NCBI GenBank assembly: GCA_037367355.1
Contig: CM074695.1
Span: forward strand, 4,154,001-4,218,000
DNA from: Neoscytalidium dimidiatum
Lineage: Eukaryota; Ascomycota; Dothideomycetes; Botryosphaeriales; Botryosphaeriaceae
Length of the DNA stretch: 64,000 nucleotides
Reading direction: 5' to 3'
Part shown: positions 31,202 through 43,729 of the stretch, in pieces
How the letters are laid out: each line of letters begins with the position of its first letter
Numbering within the stretch: the stretch's first letter is position 1
Program-made: the position numbers and the translations under genes
Notes under the pieces: generated by a model
What the model was told of the DNA's origin: nothing
What the model saw: only the letters and a program-made list of their open reading frames with translations
The model's database searches: none

Positions 31202-33417
31202 TCAAAGTAGATATATCGTCTCCCAAGGAAGCTCCTGAGCAGTCGTTGCGTCAAAGTATTGGCGATACTCCCCAATGAGATCCAAGTAGTCGCCCACAGC
31301 CCTCGGACCCTTACAGCCATGCAAATAGCATTCTCCTACGAGGAGAAACTTTCCCGCCTCCTCGTCCATCGGCTTCAGCACAAAAGGTACACTTGCACCG
31401 TCCAGGACGCATATGACATCCCAAGGACCAGTTGACACGGGCGACACTGCGAACGACCTATTCGTCATCGTTATTTTCCGCCCCTGGAAGAACTTTATGG
31501 CGTCTTGTGAGCTTCGTCTGTAACTGGCGTGGTTAAAGATATCTCTCATGGCCTCGAGGACTTTTGTCTGCGATATAGAGCCCCATTCGCGTTGTGAATA
31601 CTGCTCGCTTTGGAAATCTGGCTGTGCCCCAGTCGGTCTGAACAGTTTGATCCTGTCCAACTTCAGTGCCTTAACCTCGAGACCATGGTCACGGGCATCC
31701 ATGCGTATAAGAGGTGCTCCGAGTGGACGAACAACTTGGTCCTTTGCCCGCCAGTTGGAAAGCGTGTGAAGTTGGCGGTCTCTAGTGAAATTTGGAACCT
31801 AAGACGGGAGCTAGACAGCCAGCACATTAGTTGCCGGTGCTCCATAGTGCTTGGACCCACTCTCCCACGTATCAAAGTGGTCAATCACAGCCCTTAATAC
31901 GGCATTTAAATAAAGAAATTTCGTGAATAGTGTTCGAAGTATAGCGGAATCGAGTCGGAAACTCGTTAAAATGTACCTTCGAGCGATTGAAGACTATGTT
32001 GTCACGAGAGCTGAGGAATAAAGGGCATCGACACCGATCTCTTGACTTTCTGCTTCTGCGGATATCTGCAGACTCTGATACAGAGGTACTTTTTGGAGGC
32101 GAGCACCGTGCGGCCAAAGTGTCTCGGTACCATTCGCAGAATGTGGGGTTGAAATCTTGTGGATCAACCTCTTCATGATCGTCCAATGACTCTGGGCCAC
32201 CAGAGAAGGATATGATTGCGTTCCCTCGGGGAGATAATTTCCTCTCTCAAAGTCTTGAATTATGGTCCTCATCGTACTTTCATGCAAGCGATCTTTTTCC
32301 AGCCGCTGTGTCAGATGGTGACTGAAGTTCGACAAAGGCCATGTGGGTGGCCTGCGATCACCAGGCAGCGTGGATAACCTGAAATCACCACGGATATTAA
32401 CCCCTGCTCCTGCCTCTGCGATGATATCAAGATGGTTGTAGGCACCAATGATCTGGATCGTTATGTCTTCGAAGAGCTCCTCCACTGGCCTGTTGTAGTC
32501 TGGGACGAGCCGTAGATCATCTTGGTTTTCCAAGAGTCCAAGGAGTGCACAGATCCTATCGTGCGCGCGTGTGGAGGAACAGTTCCTCGCAGCATTTAAA
32601 AGAGACAGAGGATCTTTGAAGGGCTTCCTGCCCCGCTGCAAGAGCACTGGTGGCACTCTTTTACTCTGTCCTGCACATTAATTCCCAGGCTTTGTAGCCT
32701 TCCAAGAGCAACGCACTCCCATTTCAGCCTTTCCAGACCCACAATGACAACGGCTTCCTTAGCAACTGCGATCTCTTGGAGTACCCAGACTCTGGAGAAC
32801 CATGGCCTGGACAGGAACTCCGTGGCCGCCTGTTGGAGTTCTTCGCCTTCCACTGGGAGCCCACATCTGACTTTGTCGAGGAGTGCGCTAAGTTCCGGCT
32901 TGCAATAAGACCCGAGATGGATCAAGATACGCTCAGCTTCCGAGTATATCGTGCTCATCAATGGCACTTGGTGGTTTTTCTCCAAGTTATTCTCTTGGTT
33001 GATGCAGACGGAGTCAATCCAAAGGAAGGAATCAGCTGCTGGATCCCGCAAATCTGTTAACGCAGCCTTGCAACGGGCAGTCACTACAAAAGAACCGGCT
33101 TGAGTGAATATTTCTCCTGTTTTTGACTGGTCACCCCAGGTGTATGATACAGCTTCGTAGGATGGATGATCTTCGAGACTGAATCGCAATATCTCACACA
33201 CAACTGGCTCAGAATCTCGTCCGGGTAGAAGTCTAATCAAGCGAAAGTCGGTGTGGTTGATGAGGGGCTTGTGTACGAAATGTTTTGTTGACTCCAACAA
33301 TGTCGAATCATTTCGTGCGGGGAGTAAAAGAGAGCGGCCGCATCCGTGGCAAAATATGTTGCCCAATACACTTTCCATATCTGGCCTCGAGCAACTGCAA
33401 AATTCGGGCTCCTCCAT
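31202..33417 (-). CDS. HET domain protein; 3' intron structure uncertain
   Basis: Exon 1 is 33417-32717. A 51-base intron (GTGCGT...CAG, phase 2) leads to exon 2 from 32665, which stays open to about 31994. The last exon ends at 31202 and is open upstream to about 31760. HET boxes are intact: YEAVSYTWGD (88-96), WIDSVCINQ (133-141) and SRPWFSRVWVLQE (203-215). An N-terminal CxC...CHGC cluster (residues 7-26) may bind zinc. In exon 2, DRICALLGLLENQDDL is the usual post-HET segment, and the last exon has the beta-rich tail (GPWDVICVLDGASVPFVLK). Between 31994 and 31760 the same frame is cut by a TAG and two later TAGs; more than one intron fits, or the gene is decaying. Function: allorecognition or cell-death signalling, partner unknown. 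Confidence 0.75.
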
Positions 33418-34159
33418 TTCCGAGTGTCGTGTTGTAGTCACTTCGTTATAGCAGTCGGATATGTATGTATAAACGTGGATCCGCAGGCAGCGAATCAAGT
33501 GCAGGGTTTCGATGACAGTACAATAATACTAGTCCAGCCTCGGTCAGTCTCCTACATATATAAGATCAAATGTATACTCACCGCTGGCCAGATAAATGGC
33601 AGGTATGCACATCCTCTATGGGTCTCACAGTATATAGGCTGCAAGGCTGATCAAAGGCAGGCCACTGCTGCACAAATAAGAATTTCCCGGGGAAGACAGC
33701 GGCGTAGAGAACACTTCACGGGGAGGTAGACGATGGATCCTCCATGGCGAGTTCAAACAGGGTGAGAAGTTGCACGTAAAGGCTTTCGGTGACTTAAATG
33801 ACCAGGCTGCGATAGTTTTGAGTCGATGTATAGGCAAGTGGGGTCTGTCCGTATCTGTAGTGCGGCGTGAGCTGATTGGTGCGGTAAGTTATTGCTTACT
33901 CACCATATTCGTCGAAGCCTGAACAATGATATGGAATACTTTCAGAAAAAGAGCTCTTGGCATACGTCTATAGCGCTTTTGAGAAGGATAAGATAGAAAT
34001 ACACAGGAGGATGACCCACGCCCATAGCAGGTTCCGCAGCGCCGCTTGCCACCATTACACCTGCCAACCAGCGGCTGCCCATTAAACACCAAAGACCTAC
34101 CAGGATCCCCAGAATCTCACATCATAAAGCATAACCATCTTCAGATCGAACACCGCTCC
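33418..34159. other. Intergenic, no gene seen
   Basis: 740 bases; promoter of the HET gene and 3' side of the GPCR. A TATA-like ATATATAAG lies near 33553-33561. Confidence 0.4.
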
Positions 34160-35513
34160 TCACCAACCCATCTGGCTCGCATACCCATTCGTCGTCGCAC
34201 CCCCACCGCTCCTGCCGCTCCACCACAGCCTCACATCATCCCAATGCTCCTTGAAACCATACACGCACGCATTTGCAAAGCCGATGTACTGAGTCGAGCT
34301 CTGCAAGATGCCCAACGCTCTGCTGTAATTCCCGGACGCCTCCGCAATCCGATTCGCGATGCCGGGCAACCACAGAATCAGATACGTGACGGGGTACATG
34401 TTCAACAGAACCATACGCCACACGTCCTTGTCGATGTTCGTCGTCTGCCTGATGCGAATCCTGGGCGCAGGAATCAGCTTCTCCTCGCCCTCCGCATCGC
34501 TCTTCGCACCGCCCGCAAGCGCCTTGGGCGGCGGGAGCGGGATATCGTCGTCGGCCATGGCCTTTGCGCCGCCGGGCGTGACGCGGCCGTTGGCGGGCCC
34601 GCTGTTGGCGAGCCAGAAGTTCATCTCGAAGCCGTTGGAGTCCTTGCCGTAGTCGAACGAGTACGAGCGGCCGGTCGAGTCGCGCATGCGCAGGCGCTGG
34701 TGCATGTAGATGAAGACGTAGATGTAGATGCAGAAGGTGATGATGATTATGGCGAAGCGCCAGCCGTGGCCTAGCGCGTACCGCAGGTACTTGTGCTCGT
34801 TCGAGATCCAGCACCAGTTGCCTGAGACGGGCGTGATGACATTGAGGCCGAGAGCCGTGCTACCTGCTCAAAAGGTGACTTTTCAGTCATTTTTCACGAT
34901 AGAGAGACCTGAAGACTGAAGTGGAGAATAGAGCATGGAAGGACGTACTCGTAATGAGAGGTACGACCCAGGTCGAGGCGCAGATTAGGATCTTCTTTGG
35001 CGTCGAAGCATACAGGATGTACGACTTGAATTGAATCGTGAGAAGCGTCACCACCGCTATGGCCAGGATCGAGAAGTCGACTGCCTATGAAATGAATGAG
35101 TCCTGCGCTCTCCGTGTCGAAGTGGTTTCCAATCGCCATGCTCACCTGCACCGAAAACTGACCCACCCAGCCATTCAAGTCACAAGCAGGACCGTCTCTG
35201 ACAACGCCGTGGTGTATGACAATGTATAGGCCCGATATCGTATTGTTCAATGAGTTGATGAACTCTAGAGAAGAATTGGCTTGACGTGGCCAACACGACT
35301 AGCGCAGTGGAGAGTGGATCAAGACTTACCAGCGACGGTGAGATTGAGAATGAGGGCATACCGGAAGGACCTCCGCTGGTTGCCGAAGACGCACCAGAGA
35401 GTAATGACGATGCTCGAAGCAATAAAAGAAAGAAGACTGCCGACTAACGTGGGGATTGCAACTGCTGGGTCCCAAACGCCAGTGTCCAGGACATCTCGAG
35501 CTCTACGGATCAT
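34160..35513 (-). CDS. cAMP-receptor-like G-protein-coupled receptor
   Basis: Four exons, 35513-35330, 35264-35146, 35084-34949 and 34863-34160, with introns of 65, 61 and 85 bases (phases 1, 0, 1); 380 residues. Seven spans: about 18-43, 50-73, 90-118, 128-150, 170-193, then a roughly 80-residue third cytosolic loop rich in Gly/Pro/acidic residues, and two more spans around WRMVLLNMYPVTYLILWLPG and the segment before the tail. Cys in the loops before spans 3 and 5 (ACDLNGW and NWCWISN) can form the conserved extracellular disulfide. This pattern is the Dicty-CAR/Git3-related class of fungal receptors (Aspergillus GprF/G/H type), which signal through G-alpha to adenylate cyclase in carbon or stress sensing. 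Ligand unknown. The short C-tail is unusual. Confidence 0.87.
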
Positions 35514-37513
35514 CTTCAAGAGGGAGTAACGAACGTCAGTCAAGTTAGATGGAAAGAGTGAAAGCTGTATTGGCAACGGTGGATAAGTTCAAGTGGCGGA
35601 GAAAATCCCGGTGCAAAAGGAAAAACGGTCGTAAAGATAATCAGATGCTCAAGCCCTAAAATGGGAGGTCGGCCTTACCATCATTGGTTTACTCCTTAAG
35701 CTTTCTTTAGTCGTGGTTCATTACTGGGGTGCCGCGTCATATCATGCGTTGCGCTATAAGTAATCGGCTTTTCCCACCCTCTTCACCAAGGATTGCACCG
35801 CCGCTTTTTGTTCGTCCTTCCGAATGCCAAGAATTTCCGGTCGAGGTTCCTGCCCCTGATCTGGAATGAAAAAGAATGAAGGTACTCACTCCTCCAGGGA
35901 GTTGAAGGTCGGTCCGTTTAGAAGGCTTTTAACAAAAAAGCAAGAATAAAGTCTAGCCTCCGCGATGGTGTCCTATGTCTCTCTCCCACCCTTGTCTGCA
36001 CCCATGAGGCTGAGCCCTACGTATATAGAGGTGCACGCCTAATAGGGATCTGATAGGGAAAAAGCGCACGGGGACGATGGGGGATCTTCTACCTCGAAAC
36101 AATAGGCGTCGCGGATAGAATGTTAAGCGAATGAATACGAGGCACTCATGCCATAAGGCGGATACAGCGGCACCTCTCATATGAAAAGAGGTACTTCCGA
36201 TCACCTCCTCCACGCGTACTTGGTCCAGCACCACCAAAGGCTGATCAAAAAATGGGGAAGTACTGAGTCGTGGGAGAGCTGAGCCTTAGGGCGGGCGTGG
36301 TTCTTAGGCCGCCAAAGTGGTCCGGGAGTTCTTCCGAGTACGAAACCGTGGGCCTCTACACCAACCAGATAGAAAGACGCCGTAGGCGCTGCCTAGACCC
36401 GCGGTGATAAACATAGGCGGTTGTCTTCCGGAAAGCAGCTAGGAGTAATACTTCCACCTTTTCCGGGAAAACATCTAAGATGTTTGAAAAGGCCGAAAAG
36501 CAGGATGATCCGATGTCGCCCAGAAAGACGACATATAAGTGAGTGTGAAGAGGCAACCAGCGTGGCTAAGTATATCTCCTGATAAATGTATTTGAGGCCA
36601 GATAGTCAGATTCATGATGTATTGATGTTGGATCCGGTAGGTTGGTGTAGGTTTCACCCGTGCTTGATCAATATGAATACATAAACATGGAGAGTAATCT
36701 ACGCGATGGCATTCGCCGAAATTGAGGGAAAGGTACGGCTTGTGTCGGAGGCTGATGCCCGGAAGCTGTATGACAAAAAAAATAAAAATAGAAGTGTTTT
36801 GTATTTTGGTTGACCTTTGAAGTGGAAGAGAGACGTGGGCATCACTCACCGGAACTGGAGTGAAACTGTTGATTTGCCAATCAATAGATTATCAATCCAG
36901 AGAAGAATGGAAAGTGGCCACTCCGGCGCCTGTTCTAGACCGTCCCGAGGAGATCTCCCCTCTTCACGGGCGTAGCGGCTCATGTTATGCAGATCATTGA
37001 GCACTACATGATCGCCAGGACTTCCGTATAAGGTTATTTGAAACGACAACATTATCCCATCCACAGACCTGGTAAAGCACACAACCGATCCCAATGCAAG
37101 ATTACCGTGCCATGCGGCTGGGACAACGCAAGGACATATATAGCTGTGGCATTATTTATTATGACGTACAGGACTCGGGGGTAAGAATGCCAACCACGAG
37201 GCGGAGGCCGGGGATGGATCGTAGCGGAGAAAACTGAATGGGGCCGATGGGATGATATGGCAGGGCTGAGGCGGGGGAAATTGAGATGCGCCTTGAAACA
37301 GATATAACTGGCAACTACCGGCGACACGAGAAGAATGTCAGCTCGGCGTTTGTGTCTCTGCCCGGAGAAAGGGTTCACCAGCTGTGCTATCTCGGAGTAA
37401 CCTCCTGGTCGGAGTTTCGAGACCGTTGAATGTCCCACGCCCAGGATCGCTCGTCCAAAGTGCCCAGCATCCCAGCCAACCAGTCATACACTCAGTGTCC
37501 CTCTCACCCTTCC
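35514..37513. other. Two-kilobase intergenic region, no gene supported
   Basis: Frames up to 128 codons occur on the minus strand (36475-37438) without motif or ATG-led domain. Codon-like stretches such as EYETVGLYTNQIERR near 36338-36382 may be remnants of an old element, but nothing identifiable remains. Confidence 0.35.
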
Positions 37514-38227
37514 TCACACAGGCGTGTTCCCGGCGGCCCCCTTCCCGGCGTCCTTACTCGTCTCGCCCCCATTTTTGACCCAATCCAACCAACTACCCCT
37601 ATACTCTCCCACATTCTCATATCCCGCCTGCAGCGCTAATTGCGCCGCAGAGCTACTCCTCACACCGGCCTTGCAATAAAACACGACCTCATTACCGACC
37701 GGCGGCTTCTGAAACCCAAACCTGTCCTCAAATTCCTCGGGCGAGAGGAAGATGCCCTCCGGCGCGGAAGCGATCGGCATGTTGAACGCCGTCGGAATAT
37801 AGCCGTCGGCGTACTCGTGCGGCTCGCGGACGTCGATCAGGACGCGGTTCTGCGAGGGGGAGAGGACAAGGTCTTTGATCTATATTTAGAGCATTTCGTT
37901 AGTTTTCACTCATCAATACCGAAGCATGTCGTGAGGTTAAGGTGTCACGGCAGACGTTGGCCAAGATTGACGTGGGGACGAAAACGGTAAACACGGGAGG
38001 AGGAGCCGTTGACTTACGCCATTGAAGTCGTACACCTTCGACTTAGAGCCGTGTTCGGCCGAGTGCCAGCGAGTCTGTGTGGACTGCTTCTGAAATGCAG
38101 ATTGTAGAACGCCCACCCGCGGCGCCTGGGCGAAAGCTGCGCGCTGCAGTGGAGAGGAAGCGTGGCGGACAGCTACTGAGGTGGCCGAGCGCAGGGAGAA
38201 GCGCGTCAATGCTCGTCGGGAAGCCAT
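37514..38227 (-). CDS. Mitochondrial single-domain rhodanese (thiosulfate sulfurtransferase)
   Basis: Exon 1 38227-38018 and exon 2 37879-37514 with a 138-base intron (GTAAGT...TAG, phase 0); 191 residues. Residues 1-55 are rich in Arg/Ser/Ala without acids, a mitochondrial presequence. The rhodanese fold follows: the CH2A-like DVREPHEYADGYIPTAFNMP stretch (86-105) and the active loop CKAGVR (139-144) with catalytic Cys139. This matches yeast Rdl1/Rdl2 (Aim42). It moves sulfane sulfur from thiosulfate or glutathione persulfide to thiophilic acceptors, and takes part in mitochondrial sulfide handling. The six-residue loop means a sulfur, not phosphate, substrate. ATG at 38227 is preferred to an upstream GTG. 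Confidence 0.9.
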
Positions 38228-39031
38228 CGTCGGAAATCCTAGAGCGGTCACCTGGGCGGAGCTGGGACGTTGTGGTGCGGTCGATGAAGAGGAGCTGCGC
38301 CCGCTGCGTAGAGCTTCCCCAGACTTTTTGCGTCATATCGACGCGAGCCTCTTATCGCAACGGGCAGCACGTGATATGGCCATGATTATTAATGGGCTAC
38401 AGCCCTGATCACCACTGGATGATCCTGGACATTTCACGACTGGCATTGACCAACTACGATGCATGTCGTTCCGAGATCCAATCGCGGGTATGGGACGGTT
38501 CATCTATCATGTATCCGCTAGACTACGTATGCGCTAGCCGCGTCATCGCCCAATGATATACCGTCATCGACCACCATTTCGTAGGTTTATAGTATGAAAA
38601 AGAGAAAGCAGAAACGCACATTCAACCCAATCAAACGCCGAGGGGTAACGAGCGGCTAAACAGTAGGTAGACGAGTTAGGAAGAGAGCAAAAAGAGCAAA
38701 TTGGTATATTTCTTTTAGCGCCTTAGGAGAGGGAAACACGAACACAACGCATGAGCAAGAACGCCTCCGAGAACGACGACGAAACTGAGAGGATAACAAC
38801 CGCGCCGCATACACGCAACAAGCACCACGCATACATACAGACGAACGACGACCGAAAAGCAGCATTCGCTTTTTGTATTCGCCCGGGGTATATTGTCTTT
38901 CATAGCCAGATTTCGGTATCGAGAGGAGGGAAAGTGATGGGGTATTCAATCGTCGTAGTCAGTCGGGGTATCTTCATCGACGAAGAGAGAAAGAGCTTTT
39001 GTGGGCTGCACGGCTAAATCTTTTTTGTGGT
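38228..39031. other. Intergenic, no gene seen
   Basis: 800 bases; promoter of the rhodanese gene and 3' flank of the KH gene. Nothing recognised. Confidence 0.4.
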
Positions 39032-42000
39032 TCAACGAGGAGGCCCAATCGGGGCCGGGTATCCAGAAGCAGAATGGGAAGTGCTCGGGCGTCCACTGTC
39101 AACCGAGGCGCGGGGATCGTAACGGGGCGTCATATCCCCAGGCGCCGCGGTCGTCGTGGGAGTACCATGAAAAGAAAGTTTGGAAGAGTTCGAGTGGATG
39201 CCAAAGCCAGGAGCTGGCGTCACGGGCCAACCATTATGGTGGTGGTGGTCATCATCAGGAAGATTAATACCGCTATCGTTCCAAGGGTTACGGTAGCTGC
39301 TCGTGGACTCCAGAGAGACCAGGGACGCCTTCGAAGCGTTACGAGACGCGTGCGTGAACAGAGACCCAGGTGAGTTGGATCCGTTCTTGCGGCGCTCGAT
39401 GAAGGAGGAGAACGACGACATGCTGCCAGGCTTGCGAAGCCTGTCAAGGAAGCCAACACGCTCATGAATCGAGTGATTGTCATCGCCGAAAACGGACCGC
39501 GTAGGCGAGTCGGTGGAGTCAAGACGAGGCTCAGCAGGCTGAAGAACCTTGGAGGAAAAGTAAGGCAAGCTGTCCTCAAAAGAGTCGGACTTCGGACGGG
39601 GGATGGCGCCCTTGATGATCTGAGTAACGTCGAGACCATGTCCGACGAGGCGGGCGATCAAGAAGTCGATCGCATCCTTGAGACCGCCAGCGTAATTGCG
39701 GGTATAGCTCATAACAAGGCTCTCGATCGTACGATCGGGGGCATCGGCCGGCCCGGGCTGGGGCTCGTTAAGATGAATATCCATGTTGTACTGGGTCTTC
39801 ATCTTCAGGACAACGTCCTTCTTGAAGTCCTCTGACCTGAGGAAGTCCTTCAGCTCGGCGGGAGCCATGAAAGTCATCTCATGATTCTCTGGAACCATAG
39901 CCTATTAACGTGTTAGTCACCCGTGGAAGGGAGGAGTGGAAGTTCAGACTTACCAAGAACTCATCAACGGCCTGAGGGACCTGATACTCAGGACCAGATA
40001 CCGTGACAACATCACTGGCCTGCTCAGTACTCGGGAAGACAATCTTGCAGTTCCACTTCTTCTCAAGGTCCTCGATCTCGGACATGCGAGCGATAAGCTC
40101 ACGGTGGTAGAGACGGTTGATGACAACGTGCTCAGAAACGAACTCAGCATCAACCTTCTCGACCATATCCATGATCTCTTGCTTGACGAGATCGAGATTC
40201 TGCGCGTTGCGAGCAGGCGTGCGGCAAATGACATTGTCGACCTTGATATCGTCTTCCTCCTTGCCGAGACCGCCGCGGTCCATCGCGTTGGAGAACTTGA
40301 CGAAGACAGAATACTTCTTCATGATGCGCTGGATGTGCTGACCACCAATGCCAATGATGCGCTTGTGGTATTGGTCGGGCACGTGAAAGGAGATTGCGGC
40401 GGGCATCTCCTGCTCCACGAGATCGAGGCCACCCTTGACATCATCGTAGCGGTTGCCACGGACAACAATGTAGAAGTTGTACTCGTTGAATCCGTCGAAG
40501 ACAATCTGGACGTTGCTCTGGCTCATGATCTTGTTGATCTTGCCGTTCTTCTTGCCGCTGACGAACTCCTTGTGCTCGTTGGCCAGCTCAATCTTGACGC
40601 TCATCTGGTACTGCGACTTGCGAACAAAGGGGATGTTGTTGATGACCATCATGGCAGCTTTGACGGCATCATCAGAGCCACTGATGTGGAAGTTCAGCCT
40701 CTCAAAGCTGATCTCAGCACCTGAGTTGATGCAGATATCAGACAACATAGCGCGCACATCGTCCGGGGTGGGAGGCCTCTGATGGGCATCGGGGTGCGTG
40801 ATACACCACGAGGCACTGTAGAACTGACCAGCCTATATCATGATCAGCAATCGTGGGATGGCACAGGGGACATATATGGAAACATACCAGAGCCATGAGC
40901 TCCCGCACGGTCCGCTCAACGTTCAGAACATCCGTTCCCTGCACGCGGATCGGACCGCGCTGGAATCCCAGTGGGGGCAGCAAGATGTACGAGCCGTTGT
41001 TCTCGATAATCTTGCGGACCTTATCGAGACGCTCGAGCAGGATGCTGTCGATCTTGCTGGTAGTGACGATAACCTCCTTCACGAAGGCACGTGTGCTCAG
41101 GACAAGATCGTGCAGTCTCCGCTTGGCCTGAAGAATATCATCCGGGTTCTCACCCGTGATGATAATCTCATCTTCCGGCCGCCGGATAGCCCCTGGCGGT
41201 GTGTAACCATAGAGGCGGGGGAACGGCGGGGGGAAGTAGATGGCCGTGTTTGTCGCAGACTCGATCAACTTGATGTTCTTGCGAGCACGACCACAAATGA
41301 GCGTGTGCATCGAGAGCTCCAACTTCATGGTATCAACGTGGCGGTGAAGCTACGCAGGGGTATTAGCAGAAGTATCACCCGTGTCGCGCCACTACAGATC
41401 ACGTACAATCTGGTCAATCATGATCAGAACACGCGTCTTCGCGTGCTCTGCACTCTCCATATCGCCGTAGATGGCACACCTCAGACGCTGCTCGGCATCG
41501 TGCAGGGTGCCGTTGATGCTGGCAGATTCGATATCGATGGGCTTCGGCTGCAGCAGGAAGATATCCGCCTTCGTCACCTTCGCAATCTCATCAAGATGGT
41601 TCAGGACCTGCGACTTGACGCCATCGTTCTCAAAAACTAGGGAATAGTCTATGTCCACAGTGGCACACCGCTAAGCGCCGGGGAGAAAAAGTTAGCATCC
41701 ACGGCGCCTAAATCAACCGGACGGGGCAGGTCCCACGGGCAATGACGTACCAGCGAAATCGGCGTCTCGTTCAAGATCTGGCATCGCATCTGGCGCACCT
41801 GCTCGGCTTCTCCTGACAAGCAGACGTTCGTTACGAGGGTGGTGACGCGCTGCAGGCCCGGCAGCGGCTTCGGCTCCGACGACACGACGGTGGCCTCGAG
41901 CTGGCCGTTCGAGCTGGCACTCAGGTGCTTGCATAATGCGCGCAGGTTCTCGACGTTGGCGACGTGGACGGGCAGAGTGTGGGTGGGCGGCGGCGGCGAG

Positions 42001-42290
42001 CCCTCAGGTATCTCTTCTTGCCGGATCCACCGGGCAAAGGCGCCGGGACTCGCGTAGATAACGTCGTCGGAGTCAGGGCCGGCCAGGTTGGAGGCAAAGG
42101 GGACGTTGAACGAGAGGTTGACCCATGTGCCGGGTGTTATGGTGGGGGTGACGGCGGCGGCGTTGGAAGGGCGTTTGACGGGCTGGTTGGGGAGGTCGTT
42201 ATGTGATCGTGACATGCCGAAGCCCATCGAGGGCGTCATCTTCTCCCATCCATGGCGGGCCTGGCCGGTGAAGTTGGATATCTTGTGCAT
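39032..42290 (-). CDS. Multi-KH-domain RNA-binding protein
   Basis: Five exons, 42290-41751, 41670-41407, 41349-40888, 40832-39954 and 39901-39032; introns of 80, 57, 55 and 52 bases, all phase 0; 1004 residues. Several KH-like repeats cover residues about 180-800. The clearest has IIGIGGQHIQRIMKKYSVF, a textbook GxxG loop and helix pair; another has the loop GKKNGKINKIM; others such as ICGRARKNIKLIESATN are degenerate. The last 220 residues are disordered, Ser/Pro/His-rich (DDDHHHH). The order resembles vigilin/Bicaudal-C-like proteins, which bind mRNA on ribosomes or in granules; I do not claim orthology to Scp160. All-phase-0 introns fit repeat duplication. The start at 42290 is the first ATG in an open upstream frame. 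Confidence 0.87.
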
Positions 42291-43382
42291 CGTGGCCGGC
42301 TGCACGCCCCACGACAGAGAGGAAGGCGATGAAGGGAGGAGGGGGAGGAGGTGGTGGAGGAGTGGTGGTGGTGAGGTGATGGGTATGGAGAGCTGGGGTG
42401 GTGGACGTTGGAGCGAGAGAAGGGCGTAGGATTTGGCGAGCCACGACTGGATCGTCCGGGCATCGCCCGGGAGCGTTCGTTCGATGAAATCAAGGCCGCC
42501 AAGCGCGAGCCGGGCTGTGCGTCGCGTAGATCCTGCTGCTGCGCTGCCAGCAACACCACGCCCTGCGTGCCGCTGGCGCAGCCTGCGCGCTGCCCGACCA
42601 GGCGCTGCGGCATCGTCAGCGCCTGCTGCTGCCGCTGACCGCCGCTTGTCTGCGCCCAGCGCTGGTCATCCGTTTCCGCGCGCGCGGCGAGGGATGCGCG
42701 CTGCTGGGCGCGGCAACCTCTGCAGCGGGCTCAGACGCAACGGGCCCGCCCCGAAAACACATGGCCACTCGCGCGCCCCGTCACCCCGTCTGCGCTGCCT
42801 GCCCGCTTGCCGCACCCTCGTCGCCCTCCAGTGCTCCAGTGTTCCAGTGCACCCCTCGCCGGCTTCCCAGAAACAGTGCGGACAACGACCACGCGACGTC
42901 TGCCCTGTGCCCACTGCGCTGCTCAGCCACCGCCAGCAATCAGCGGCAGCCGGCCTGCACGCGCCGACCGGCTCAGGCTCACTCTCGCTCATCTTGTTGC
43001 TCCCCCAGCTGCCCAGCTGCCTGCCGCCCGCTTGTCGCATGCAGGTACACTACGCCCGCCGGCGCCTGTCCACTAGGGGAGCCGCTGCCCTCAGACGCCG
43101 CGGGAGCCTGTCGAGCTTCGGCGTCTTGGGTTCTAGCAGCTACTGTGGAGCGGCCGCGCCCGTCGTCGCGTGCGGAGAAGACCACATCGCCCACCAGCCA
43201 CGGCCATCGCCGCAACACCTCCACGCTCGAGCACACCACGCAGATGCCAGAACGATCCTGTTCCCGAACCTTAATCGCTGGGCTCCGGCTCGGCGAGGCC
43301 CCCGACGTCCGCTGTGCAACAAAAAAAGAAACCATAATCTCACTCTGAACAGGGCGATCAAGGGGGAGGCCGCCAAAACGAG

Positions 43383-43410
43383 CTCTCTCTCTCTCTCTCT
43401 TCTCTCTCGC
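43383..43410. repeat. CT dinucleotide tract, slightly interrupted
   Basis: (CT)n run with one TT interruption, upstream of the KH gene. Confidence 0.75.
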
Positions 43411-43698
43411 CCTAACTATAGCATATTCACGTGAATTCCCTGCCCATTGCGTTGTTTTCATAAGGACTGGGTTTGAATGAGCCTCTCCTCCCTTAGCATG
43501 CGTTTCATCTGCTCTGATTCGACGGCCTGGCGGCACGCGGAAGCCCCGGCTGCTTGTTTCGTCATCAATACCTTGAGAGAGACGCCCCGAAAAGGGCTCC
43601 CTGGCACTTACGCCTGGCCACACTATGGGCGCTAACGACCCGTCCACGGTTCAGAACAGACAGCGCCAGCATCCGCGCTCGTCGGGCGAGCAGCCGTG

Positions 43699-43724
<26 letters not shown>
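43699..43724. repeat. (TC)13 microsatellite
   Basis: Uninterrupted TC repeat followed by five T; likely length-variable. Confidence 0.85.

Positions 43725-43729
<5 letters not shown>

Noticed and set aside
32656..32717. Apparent frameshift in the third HET gene
   Set aside because: A 51-base GTGCGT...CAG intron joins the frames exactly, so no frameshift is needed there.
42433..43434. 333-codon plus-strand frame upstream of the KH gene
   Set aside because: Arg/Ala/Pro-rich, crosses a CT tract, has competing frames on both strands and shows no domain.
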